64,000 nt of DNA, from the NCBI GenBank assembly GCA_022385805.1, contig MU277754.1, positions 1 to 64,000 on the forward strand. The letters are read 5' to 3'. The notes under the pieces are model-generated. The model ran no database searches. It saw only the letters and a list, made by a program, of their open reading frames with translations, and was not told the origin of the DNA. The position numbers were made by a program, and so were the translations under genes. Of the stretch, positions 34,827 to 45,135 are shown piece by piece (the stretch's first letter is position 1; each line of letters starts with the position of its first letter). This stretch comes from Pilatotrama ljubarskyi. Lineage: Eukaryota; Basidiomycota; Agaricomycetes; Polyporales; Polyporaceae.

Positions 34827-37800
34827 ATGGACACGGGGACCAGCGGCAGCCATGGCTCTGATTATATTCGGGGACACACGAGGAACACGGTTATGCAAGC
34901 CGCCACGGAGGGCCTGCTTGATCTGGAGACGCTCTCGCTTGCCCAAGCCGACCCCGCATTCACTTGTACGTCACGTTTTGCCTCCAGCGTGATCCAGCGT
35001 AACCCAGAGGCAGTCCTAGCACTGCATTTGTATGTCGCTGCAGTCTGTTCCGCCACATATCCCCCTTCTATCCAAATCCCCGCAGCTCGCCCCCATGCGT
35101 CCGACTCTACCGACGAGACAACCCAGCCGACAAGCTTGTCTGAACACAACTGTTCCGCCTTGATTCGTCCATCCATTCTGAATTGGTCAGATCTCGTGCC
35201 GCACGTACAGGCACTACCCCGGCCTTGTCAACGTGACCTAGCGCGTATAACTTGCGGGCTCCCACCGCAGGTCTACCCAGTAAATGCGTGCCTAGTTGCG
35301 ATTGCTGACGGCCTGCGTTCGGTCGCGCGCGATATTTTGGAAAGCGGGGCATCTCTTACCGCGTTCGGATCAGATTGTCAACCTGAGGAACCCATAGTAA
35401 GCTCAAAGTTGGGGTGCATCGTGGGGAGTACCAGTATCGCCCAGGACCAGAGAAGAGAGGAGGCTGAAGTCCACAAAACGCGTAGCGGACGAAGCTACGC
35501 TGGCCAATCCAAGACGGACGTTACGACGAAACGCGTGAAGCAGGGGAAACGCAAGCAGTCCGTCCAGCGGCGTTCGTCTCAGAGAAACCAGACTCCCCGT
35601 AATTCCGTTCCAATGTCAGCTCAGATATGCGCTCAATGGGGCGCGTCCAGGGTCATCGCCTACTTCCCCGATCAGCTACGTCAAGCCAGAAGACCGCGTG
35701 TCATGGACGGCAGTCAGCCCTCCTACGCGAGACCGAGCTACAATGCCTTCTCCGGACGATCCGTTAACGCTTTCTCCGTCCGGAAGACCTCATATCTGGG
35801 CATCAGTGAGCCAGCCGATGTCTTTCTATTTGAGTACATGCTCACTACTCTCGACAGTCCCGCGATGAGCTCTACCAACTCATCCCGGAGTTCGCTCGAG
35901 CACAGAACGACATCGTGTTCGGCAGCACGGAGACTCCCGTGGTGTTCATCGAAGGAGATTCGTGGGAAACGGAGAGGTGGGATGGAGGGAAGACCATTGA
36001 ACTGTGGATGTACGTGTGTGGCGATCCTCACCGCTGAGTTGGAAGGGAAGCCTCATGCCCTCCCCCGCACATTACGTTCCTAGGCTCAGAGAGTTTACGC
36101 GCGCCCTGCCGGATTCTGCCTTCGGCCCTGACGGGGACTCCAGAACACGACTGCCTTGGGAGCATGCGACCACGGAGATGCCCGTCATGGCCGTCTCATC
36201 CACGCCTGAACCGTGGCCGGGGGTGGTCTTTGAGAAGGGCCTCTACCGGTTCGTCCCAGAATCCACGGAAGACCACGTCGCTCTCAGCGCATCGCGCCTT
36301 CCGGCACCGTATTCCCGACCTCTAGCTGCCATGGGCGCGCCTCAAGTAGCGGACTGGATTGTTCAGGCACCTACGGATGGACCATCGGAGATCGAGGCTC
36401 TCTTACTTGCCAAGACGGCCGGCATGCCAGTCAGCATCATCCTCTGCCGCAATGCCACTCTTGCTCCGTTCTCCCTACCCGAGGGATGCGGTTGCGCCTT
36501 CCTGGGTTTCTTCAACATCGTGGACGTGCAAGTCCAGACCCAGGTGAGTACTTCCACACGAGCAATCTCGGCCGAGGAGCCGCTCAAGCGGTCACTTAGG
36601 AGTTCTCTCGTGATGCTACAACCCAAGGCGACCGCGTCATCACTCTTCTCCACGGACAGAAAGCCTGGCATTTCCGGTTCGAGTGGACACCGGGTGGTGA
36701 GGATGTCGACTGCGTCACCGGCCCGGACTCTACACCGTGGTGGATGACCGCTGGCTACGCCCCGCAATCGCTCGACCCTAGCCAGGGCACACCCGGCGTA
36801 ACTGTACAACACCCATACACGCTGCTACCGCTGCGCTTCTTCGCGCCTCCGGCGCAGATCGTATGCGCAGACGCCGACGTCAAGGCGTGGCGAGGCTGGC
36901 ACTGCACCTCCTGCGGGAAGCTGAACGTGCAGCGGAACCTCTGCTATCAGAAATGCAACTGTTGTTCCGTGAGTCTGGCATCTGCCTGCACCTTCCAGCT
37001 ATTCATACCGAGCTCACTCGTGACTAGGTTCCGAATGGTCTGCCCCCGATAGCGGTCGAGTACGTACGCGAGGTACGCGGGACGGGGCCCGTGGCGTTCC
37101 CTTGGGACAGACACGACCCCAGCGTCGAATGCACCTCCACAGACGGTCCCGAAGGGCTCAGAGAGTTCACGTATGCCCTAGGCCCGAAGGGTGTCGTGCA
37201 CCACATGTTCACGCGCAACCGCTCCGAACCACAGGCGGAGCCGACCAAGCTGTTCAGCGATCTGCAGGCTGAGGTCGAGTTCGTCAGTGAAGCTCCCGGC
37301 GGTCCAGGAAGGCCCGGTGGCAAGGGAGGGACTCCTATCGGTAGGTCCTTTGGTCGTGTGTGTGTGCTGGTTCTGATTCCGGTCGCTAGGGCCCTACTAC
37401 AGCTGCAAGTATGAAGCCTATTGGGGTCCGAACGCACTATGGTCCCCTGAGGTTCCAAGCAGCGTCTCTCGTGCACGCGAGTTGATGCTTCGGCGCGGAC
37501 GAGTATCCTACGTGCCGCATGCCCTGGCCATCAACAGCTTGACCTTGACGGCGTGGCGCACCGCTGGACACAAGAAGGTGCGCGCTCTCAGTGCCATGGG
37601 AACGTCGTCTCCGCAGCCAACTAACTTCATATTGCAGGGCTGTAGGCTTGCCGCGAAGGCGTCGCCCGTTGTACTATTGTGTCTAGGTGCCGATGTCGAG
37701 CTCGCCTTTTGGGGACACCCGGTACCTGGAGCTACCCACAGGGCTGTCAGCGCGCCTTTCCCCTCAACCAGTCCTTCGCTCGAACCCCCGGTGGAAATAG

Positions 37801-38201
37801 CCGACGATTCTCACATGGACGCGGAAGACGAGCATGCAGATGAGGAGGAAACAGCGTCCGCTCCTGCTCAGAGCAGCTCCGCGGCGACGAGCGGATCTGC
37901 TCATGCGAAGAACAAGGGAAAGGGTCACGCCCCTGGTGCAAAGCAGGTGGAGCTGCTCATGGTGACGCTAGTGCACGGGGACCTGCTCGTCGTGCACGGC
38001 GCAGCGTTTGAGGTGCGTTTCGCCTCCACGCTGGGTCACTTTGTCAATGCAGGGAGGCTCATGAGAGTCCGTTTTCCGTATCTCTAGTATTCTATCAAGC
38101 GGACGGGGATGAGCATAGGTCAGTCCCATCAGAACCCCAGGCCCTCTACCGGCCGTGTGCTGACGGCAACTTCACTTCCAGTCCTGATGGGGGAGAAGTA
38201 G
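34827..38201 (+). CDS. AlkB-like 2OG-Fe(II) dioxygenase-fold protein with degenerate active site
   Basis: Belongs to a large Agaricomycete family of AlkB-fold proteins. Well-supported exons run from about 35620: SPISYVKPEDRVSWTAV, SRDELYQLIPEFARAQND, ETERWDGGKTIELWM. A Cys-rich module lies at about 36894-36965 (WHCTSCGKLN then CYQKCNCC, a likely zinc ribbon). Next come FTYALGPKGVVHHMFTRN, LFSDLQAEVEF and GPYYSCKYEAYWG, and then the double-stranded beta-helix region: NSLTLTAWRTAGHKKG, SPVVLLCLGADVELAFW, and VTLVHGDLLVVHGAAFE. An intron at 38013-38087 leads to the last exon YSIKRTGMSI, ending at TAG 38201. Where active AlkB has HxD, this protein reads TAGHKKG, so iron binding is doubtful. A Lys/Ala/Glu-rich insert (37795-37935) splits the fold. 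The N-terminal part (34827-35600) is open in one frame but shifts frame before 35620, so the start is uncertain. Confidence 0.6.
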
Positions 38202-38542
38202 GCTGTCGCGGCGCAGCTGTTAAGGCATGCAGCTTCCTCAATATCCAACCATGCTTCTCGAGGAGCGTGCTCGATATCATAATATATAAAAGCAGTCTGT
38301 ATACTGTAATCGAGCGGCAATGTGTTCGTTCACCTTGCGATCGTGCAGTCAGTTCCATAGCCCCCTTCATCAGCTTCTCGCCTGCTATTCTGTCGAGTGT
38401 TCTCCCGTGACTCTGTTGTTCATTTCCATGATGCTTGCTACAGTATGCCACGGTACAGTATCTATCATCTTCTGTTGAGTACAGGGCAATGATACAGGTA
38501 TCGTCGGCGCATGCTATAAGCCATGGCGGGTTCCCTCCCATC
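38202..38542. other. Intergenic region
   Basis: About 340 bp between the AlkB-like gene and the tRNA gene, AT-richer than the surrounding DNA. No gene is seen. A- and B-box promoters of the tRNA lie inside the tRNA gene itself. Confidence 0.3.
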
Positions 38543-38629
38543 GGCCTGGTGGTCTAGTAGTATGATTCCTTCTTAGGGCTGATCGTCGGCATTTGGAGGA
38601 GGTCCCGGGTTCAATTCCCGGCCAGGCCC
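38543..38629 (+). tRNA. tRNA-Pro (AGG) with a 15-nt intron
   Basis: The acceptor stem GGCCTGG pairs with CCAGGCC at 38622-38628, followed by discriminator C. The T arm CCGGG-TTCAATT-CCCGG is perfect. The anticodon stem CCTTC pairs with GGAGG, giving the loop TTAGGG with anticodon AGG (proline). About 15 nt separate position 37 from position 38, the canonical place for nuclear tRNA introns. Exon sequence equals that of the minus-strand gene at 56605-56688; only the intron differs. Confidence 0.93.
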
Positions 38630-38634
38630 TCTAC

Positions 38635-38640
38635 TTTTTT
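38635..38640 (+). terminator. RNA polymerase III terminator (T6)
   Basis: Six T residues begin 6 nt after the tRNA 3' end, the expected Pol III stop signal. Confidence 0.85.
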
Positions 38641-39472
38641 GAAAAAAAAAACCCCCTTTTGGCTTTTTGTTAGAAATCGGTGGTTGTGAAAGTGCATCAC
38701 AGTACAGCTTATTCGTGTCCAGGACCGGCTGGATAATTTTGCTTCTGGTCACAGCTGAAGCGCTGATAGATGACATGAACTGTCGCTCATTATGGATGCT
38801 TCAAACGTCGGACCGAGCGAAGTAGTATACAATACGATTCAGAGCCAAGCGGGCCCGAGGACTGGCAAGGAAGGTCATGGGATGTCTCGACAGACTGCGA
38901 CCGGTGAGCAATGCCGGAAGATCCAGAGTATGTGCAGACGACGTAGGACTCGATGTAGAAGAGCTCCCCTTGACTCGGAGAACGCGAATGCGCATCCGGC
39001 GTTGCATCCTTCCGGGAACGCAGCCACTCGCCTGACCACCAGGGTGGACGCGGCTCGCAACGGTGGCAGCTACAACGTTTTGGCATACTGAAAGGGAGTA
39101 TGTGAGCATTCCGGTCGACCGAGGAGAGCGGCCCATGAAATTAAATGATCAGAAATGCGAAGTGTCATCTACCGCGCGCGAAGGCGCTCAGACTGACGTG
39201 CAAATAATAAAATAGAAATGCTCATCCTACGAATTGATGTGCGGAACGGGGACTCACCGGTGCGGCGGATCGTCGAGCGGACGCGTTCTTTGGCATGCAC
39301 GACAAGTGCGAATATGTACACGACTGGTCCGCGGAGGATAGGCCGCATTGCCTGAACAGTTCTTCGGGGCCATGCTGAGCTGGGAGATTGCTGTCTCCCG
39401 CGACACAGGTCATTCTGACCTGAGCAACACGTTAAGAATCACTCCGCAGGTTTCCTGTCAGAAAGACTCACA
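38641..39472. other. Intergenic region
   Basis: About 830 bp between the tRNA and a small minus-strand gene. Oligo-A and oligo-C runs follow the tRNA directly. No gene is supported. Confidence 0.3.
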
Positions 39473-39679
39473 TCACTGCTTATGTGCAGATTCCTCGCTC
39501 AGCGCGTCTGCCAATTTTTGCAGCTGGGCGGAGGTGGTGCTCTCGCCGTTGTGCTTCGCGACATTGCGAGCGTGAAACTCTCGCAGGAACTTGTCGAGAC
39601 GCTTCTGAGCCGCGTCTGGAGAGATCTGCTGGACGTGCAGGGGCTGGATGCGAAGGGGAGGGGTGAGGGCGGCGTCCAT
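39473..39679 (-). CDS. Small conserved-looking protein, divergent from ERG9
   Basis: ATG at 39679 opens a 68-codon frame without introns. It begins MDAALTPPLRIQPLHVQQIS and continues with a helical charged stretch, KRLDKFLREFHARNVAKHNG, then SAQLQKLADALSEE. The composition is that of a small soluble subunit or assembly factor. I do not recognise the family. It could have a further exon, because a GTGAGT lies just after the stop. It sits 234 bp from the ERG9 start on the opposite strand. Confidence 0.5.
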   Translation of the reverse strand: MDAALTPPLRIQPLHVQQISPDAAQKRLDKFLREFHARNVAKHNGESTTSAQLQKLADALSEESAHKQ

Positions 39680-39913
39680 CGTGGTCGAGCGCAGAAGGAG
39701 CAGAATTTGCGGGAGCGCCGGGCCCCGGCGCGAGGGCGCGGGTCGCGGGTCACGTGTGCGGAGCAGGCGTCGTACCACCGCGAATTGCGCTGGGCTGGAT
39801 TGGGAGCGGAATTGCAAAGGCTGTCTCTGCTCGTCGGTCTCGCTCTCGTCCTCGGCCGGCCCTACCCACAAACAAACAAATCCGGAAACATATCCTACGA
39901 GAAAGCAGACATA
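39680..39913. promoter_or_regulatory. Divergent promoter region upstream of ERG9
   Basis: The gap of 234 bp between two opposite start codons must carry both promoters. Sterol genes are often controlled by SREBP-type factors, but I did not find a clear sterol-response element by eye. Confidence 0.35.
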
Positions 39914-41812
39914 ATGGGCGTCGCGTCCATGCTCACCCTCCTCCTCACCCACCCCGTCGAGTTCCGCACCCTCCTCCAGTACAAGCTCTGGCACGAACCC
40001 AAGCGCGACATCACATCGCCCTCCGAACACGCCACCTCGGGATGGGACCGCCCTACGATGCGGAGGTGTTGGGCCTTCCTCGACGAGACCAGCAGGAGTT
40101 TTTCGGGCGTCATCAAGGAACTCGAGGGTGACTTGGCAAGACTCGTACGTCTCTCACTTCCACCACTTTTCTCGGTGCCCGAATTGCTGTGCCTGAAGTG
40201 CGCCGACTCGCGCACTTCATTAATGCGCTCACGGGCGGCCGGTCCTACGCCATCCCAGAGCCGCCATCGCAGTAGGACTGGACCACTTCCTACTCTCGTG
40301 TCAGACTGTGGGCTATCGCGCAGGGAAGCAGCTGACAGGCCTTTCGATAGATATGCTTATTCTACCTCGTCCTCCGTGGCCTAGACACCATCGAAGATGA
40401 CATGACGCTGCCCGACGAGAAGAAGCAACCCCTCCTGCGCCAATTCCACAGAATAGCGCTGCAGCCAGGATGGAATTTCACCGAGTCCGGACCCAACGAA
40501 AAAGACCGGCAACTCCTCGTAGAGTGGCCCGTCGTCTCCGAGGAGCTGAACAGGCTGGAGCCTCGGTACGTCCCTGGCCCCGCCATATCTCTCCTTGCAT
40601 TGCTCCCCGCTGACAGGGGTGCTCCTATGCCCGCAGGTATCTCGACGTCATCATGGACATCGCCGACAAAATGGGGAATGGCATGGCCGACTTTGCGCAC
40701 AAGGCCGCGACGACGGACGAGCGCTACGTCGAGACGATCGACGAGTACAACCTCTACTGCCACTACGTCGCCGGGCTCGTCGGCGAGGGCCTCACGCGCC
40801 TCTGGTCCGCGTCGGGCAAGGAGGCCGCCTGGCTCGGCGAGCAGCTCGAGCTCTCGAACGCGATGGGCATCATGCTCCAGAAGACGAACATCATCCGCGA
40901 CTTCCGCGAGGACGCGGACGAGCGCCGCTTCTTCTGGCCGCGCGAGATCTGGGGGCGCCCCGAGTACGGCAAGGCCGCGGGCGGGCGCCCTGCGTTCACG
41001 GAGATGCCGCAGATGCACGAGCCGGGCAACGAGCAGCAGGCGCTCTGGGTCCAGAGCGGCATGATCGTCGACGCGCTCGGCCACGCGTGCGACTCGCTCG
41101 ACTACCTCCGCCTCCTCACGAAGCAGAGCGTGTTCTGCTTCTGCGCGATCCCGCAGACGATGGCGATGGCGACGCTCTCGCTCTGCTTCATGAACTACCA
41201 GATGTTCCAGCGGAATATCAAGATCCGCAAAGCGGAGGCCGCCTCGGTGAGCAGTCGCCGTTTTCCGTTCCGTCGCGCACCTTCTAATCTTCCTGCACAG
41301 TTAGTCATGCGGTCGACAAATCCGCGCGAGGTCGCGTACATCTTCCGTGATTACGCGCGAAGCATCCACGCCCGCGCAGACCCCGCAGACCCAAATTTCC
41401 TCAAGCTCTCCGTAGCCTGCGGAAAGGTACGCCTCCCCGCTCCTCCCCATCCCTCACAACACGCACTCACCCCCTCCTCCGCTCTCCGGTCCCACAGATC
41501 GAGCAGTGGTGCGAGCGCAACTACCCCTCCTTCGTGCGCCTCGGCGCCGTCTCGGGCGCGCCGCAGTACGACCCCTCCGACGCGCGCACCAAGGTCGTCG
41601 AGGCCGCGCAGACGCGCGACCGCGAGCTCGCGCGCGAGAAGCGCATGCGCGAGCTCCGCGAGAAGCAGCCCGGCGCGCTCGTCCAGGACCGCGCCGACGC
41701 CGAGACGTCGACGGGCGAGGTCCTGTTCTACGTCGGCACCGCGTTCCTCATCGTCCTCCTCGTCGGTATGGGCGCGACGTGGCTGCTGCTCCAGTGGTAC
41801 GGCGCGGCGTAG
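39914..41812 (+). CDS. ERG9: Squalene synthase
   Basis: Couples two farnesyl diphosphates to squalene, the first committed step of ergosterol synthesis, at the ER membrane. ATG at 39914 (MGVASMLTLLLTHPVEF). Short introns separate the exons. The first Asp-rich motif reads VLRGLDTIEDDMTLP, and the second lies in LQKTNIIRDFREDADERRFF, followed by WPREIWG. Also present are YCHYVAGLVGEGLTRLW and CFCAIPQTMAMATLSLCF, both conserved in the family. The C-terminus has a single membrane anchor, LFYVGTAFLIVLLVGMGATW, after a charged linker, and ends at TAG 41810-41812. All sequence motifs expected for an active enzyme are present. GC content and codon bias are strong, as in a well-expressed housekeeping gene. 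Confidence 0.96.
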
Positions 41813-42368
41813 GGCGGTGGGTGAGAGGCGAGGGATGGGGGACGTACACGCTGGGTGCGCGGTGCGAGCGGCGAGGTTGCTTTGTGTACTGCGTATCCTC
41901 TTATTCTGGTTCGAATCTATACCCGTGATTATACAGGACACTGCCCGCTACGACACGTCGGCCGGTGGCTCACCTGGTGTACTTATATAAGTACTGCAAG
42001 TGTATAGTCTCCGGCCGACTGATAGGCCTTACAGGACTCTAAGCGCGCCGGGGGAGGAGGAAAGCCCAGCAACGCTGAGGTGCCAATGCGAGGTGCTCGC
42101 CCAACGTTGAACTCGATAGCGGCCTCTCATGCGTGCATTGGTTGACTGGTAGGACCCCGCGGCATCGATATTGTCTTCAGACTTTGCGACACAACATCGT
42201 TACCAATCCAATCTCGCATTGCCGCTTAGACTTAGCGACGTATGCCCTAACAAAATGCATGGTATCATATCACATATCGCATGTAGTATACAGAACCGTA
42301 ACCCAGATATGGCGACCAGAGTCTTGCAGCAAAGAAGACAGACAGTACATTGCCTCATCGCGCCTGGA
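41813..42368. other. Convergent intergenic region
   Basis: About 560 bp between the 3' ends of ERG9 and the RCC1-PHD gene. Nothing was found beyond 3'-UTR-like sequence. Confidence 0.35.
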
Positions 42369-44843
42369 CTACTTCTTGCGCTTCGCAGCTACAGACCCAT
42401 GGTAAGCATCGTCATACCTCCAAGGAGCAGCAGCGGTGACACTCACGGGCGGCCTGCGCCGGAGCCTTGCGCTTCAGACTGGCCTTGGCTGGCTCTTCGC
42501 TAAGCTCGGCGGCCTTCGCCTTCTTGCCCTTGGTTGGCTTCCTCACGCCGTCGAGCTGCACAGGTGCGCCTGGATCGGCTTCGCACTCCGGGCAGAACCA
42601 TTCCCCGTCCGGGACCGCGTCCAAAGGCGGATCGAGGCACTTGAGGTGGTATGGATAGTCGCACTGGGGAAGTGGCATCTTCAGCACATGAAGGCATAGG
42701 CCATGCAGGGCGTTCCACGGACCTTGTCACACTCGAGCGGTGGGTCATCCTCTCCGTTGTCCTGGTCGCACACAACGCACAAGTCTGGCACTTCGATGTC
42801 GACGGGGTGCCGTGGCATGTCGGAGTACTTCTCGTTGGGGTGTACGAGGAAGTATGTCGTGTTCTGTCCGGCTCCGACCCTATCGAGCAAGCTTCAATGC
42901 CAGTGCTGTAGCGGACGAGGAGCCAGACGCACTGTAAGACGTCTATACCCGTCAACGGCTTATGTTGCAGAGGCTTCGTGGAGCTCTTAGGCTCGTTGGG
43001 TCCGTAGCCAAGTTCCCCTACGTCAAGGCTTTGAGCGCGTACTCAATGTCAAGAATACCTAAACTCACCATTGAGTGCGCCCTGACCGAACGCGATCGTC
43101 ATGACACCATCCTCCTCCTGAGCGATGGCCCAGTGCGTGACGCCTCCGCATGCGGCGTGGATTATCTTGCATCCCCTGTAGAGACATCAATATTGCAGAC
43201 CACACGTTTGGCAGAAAGCGCACATGATATCCTGAATGAACTTGAAGGTCGAGTATGGCTGGCCACCGGAGCCTATGCTGCCCTCAGATAGATCATGCAA
43301 TAGAGGAGCGGAAAAGCATACCGTCGCCGGTATTCTTCCACTTCCCGGCCATCCAGTACATGGCCTGTTTGTCGATGACGACCGAATTTGAGGGTCCGGC
43401 AACTATGTATGCACCCATGGTGATTTCATTCGGCCCGGCGAACTGCAGGATCACGGTTGAGCTCCTGGAGTGTTACACCGGATATCGACTTGCCTGTGGG
43501 ATCACTTTCGGTACGAGCGCATCTTGCTGATTACCGAGACCGAGACGGCAGTATCCGTTATAGCCCCATCCATATACGCGCCTGAATAGGGTTGCTCAGG
43601 ACGACAACCTACTGCCCACCGACATAGCCAAACGCACCCGTCACTGTCGAGAGCGAGAGCATGTTGGGGACCGCAGGCAATCTGCGTGATTTTCCGTTCG
43701 GCGAGGCCCTTGACGAGGACTACGAGGCATCAGATGCAACATTCACGCGCCCACACAATCACACTCACTAGGCTCAGTCTCGTAATCGAAAGCGGACTTG
43801 CCCGCGGATACAATCCGTTCTCCTGCCTGGCCGTTGCCGAGCTGACCGTGTTCCTCGCTCCCGAACGCAAAGACTGTATCACATTGGACGCTAATCCACA
43901 TATAGCGACGGAGATAGACTCACCTTTCCCGCTTTCCGTGAGAACGACTGAGAAGGTAACACCAGCAGCTGCCTGCACGACCTTCTCCTTCACGCCGCCC
44001 AATTTAGGCCCATTCACTAGCTTGAATGACGATATTTCCGGACATGCCGGGTGTCCGCACTGTATGGTCTAATCAGCACTTCACTGCATTGTGACAACGT
44101 GTGGACGACTCGCCTGGCCCGCGTTGTTGGCTCCAGCACTCCATAGCTGTCCTTCGCTCCCAACGAGCAGGGTATGGTTTCTACCACATGCTGCGTGGAC
44201 CAGACGCGTGCCCGTCGGTGCTCCAAGGTCTTGGGCAGTCAAACGACGTGGTGCGTTCTCAGAGATCGCGTCTACACTTGTTACGCCGAGACAAGACTTG
44301 TCATTGCGCCCGAACATCCACGCGACTCCATCAACGTCCAGGACAATGCAATAGCAGGCGACGCATGACGTGTGTATGGAGACTGCCTTGATGTTGCTCA
44401 GCGAGCGGAGAATGTGGGGTTCGAGCAGATCAGGCGAAGCGTTGCTGTGGACGGAGCGGAGCGTTGGTTGAATGGACCCAGTCGGTGGTACACAGTACGA
44501 GAGAAACGCACGGGCTGCCATCCTCCTGTCCCTTCTTCCCGCCCTTGTCCTTCTTGCCCAGTCTTGGCCTTCAACCGAGAGTCAGCTACTCCACGCCGTG
44601 CATATGTAGAAGATGGACGACAGCCAAGCACGCGGTGCTGCACGCGAGGCCAAAGCCGCAGCCACATTGGCCGATCACGAATTCGAACACTCACCAGTCG
44701 GTGCCACCGCAAATGAGGACTGCGACGGCCACAATTCAAGCTCAGCGAACGGTGTGTATACCAGGAACAGTGCAGGCTGTACCTCTTCCCCATTGCTTGT
44801 CGTCGTGAGAGGCAGAGGCAGCTGGGCTGGAAGGCTTTGACAT
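42369..44843 (-). CDS. RCC1-repeat protein with a C-terminal PHD finger
   Basis: ATG at 44843 ([20 protein letters not shown]). Tiny exons add [13 protein letters not shown] and a Lys/Gly-rich loop. RCC1 beta-propeller blades follow: [70 protein letters not shown] and [20 protein letters not shown]. After [15 protein letters not shown] comes a PHD finger: [20 protein letters not shown] then [20 protein letters not shown] and FCPECE, giving the C4HC3 pattern. The tail is basic ([10 protein letters not shown]), and a last short exon ends KRKK at TAG 42369. RCC1 blades usually serve as protein- or chromatin-binding platforms, and PHD fingers read histone H3 tails, so a nuclear chromatin-associated role is inferred. 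It is not the Ran exchange factor itself, since the PHD fusion and divergent blades are unlike Rcc1. Confidence 0.85.
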
Positions 44844-45135
44844 CGTTGCACCGCCGTGAGTTGGTTGACTGACGAGACGAGCGCGACGGTGTGACCCGCG
44901 CTCGGACGCGCTCTCTGGCCGCTCGACCCGGCCTGTCAGCCTGTGAGACTCCGGTCGCCGTGATGCATGCTCAGGTCCAGATTCGCTCCCACCACCCAAC
45001 TCCCTCTTTCCGAGCTGCCTCGGCGGACTATTGTACATTCTATTATGGTGAGAGGAAAGGAACCGTCCAAGCACTGTACAGGTATATCGAAAGCATGCAA
45101 CACCAGCACCCAAAGCCCCTCTGACTCCCGAGAAA

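Noticed and set aside
39482..40384. 300-codon plus-strand frame overlapping the start of ERG9
   Set aside because: It reads through the antisense of the small gene and through an ERG9 intron in the ERG9 frame. The conserved ERG9 start is the ATG at 39914.
40362..41084. 240-codon minus-strand frame antisense to squalene synthase
   Set aside because: It is a GC-rich shadow of a real, conserved gene, with Arg/Ala/Leu composition typical of antisense frames.
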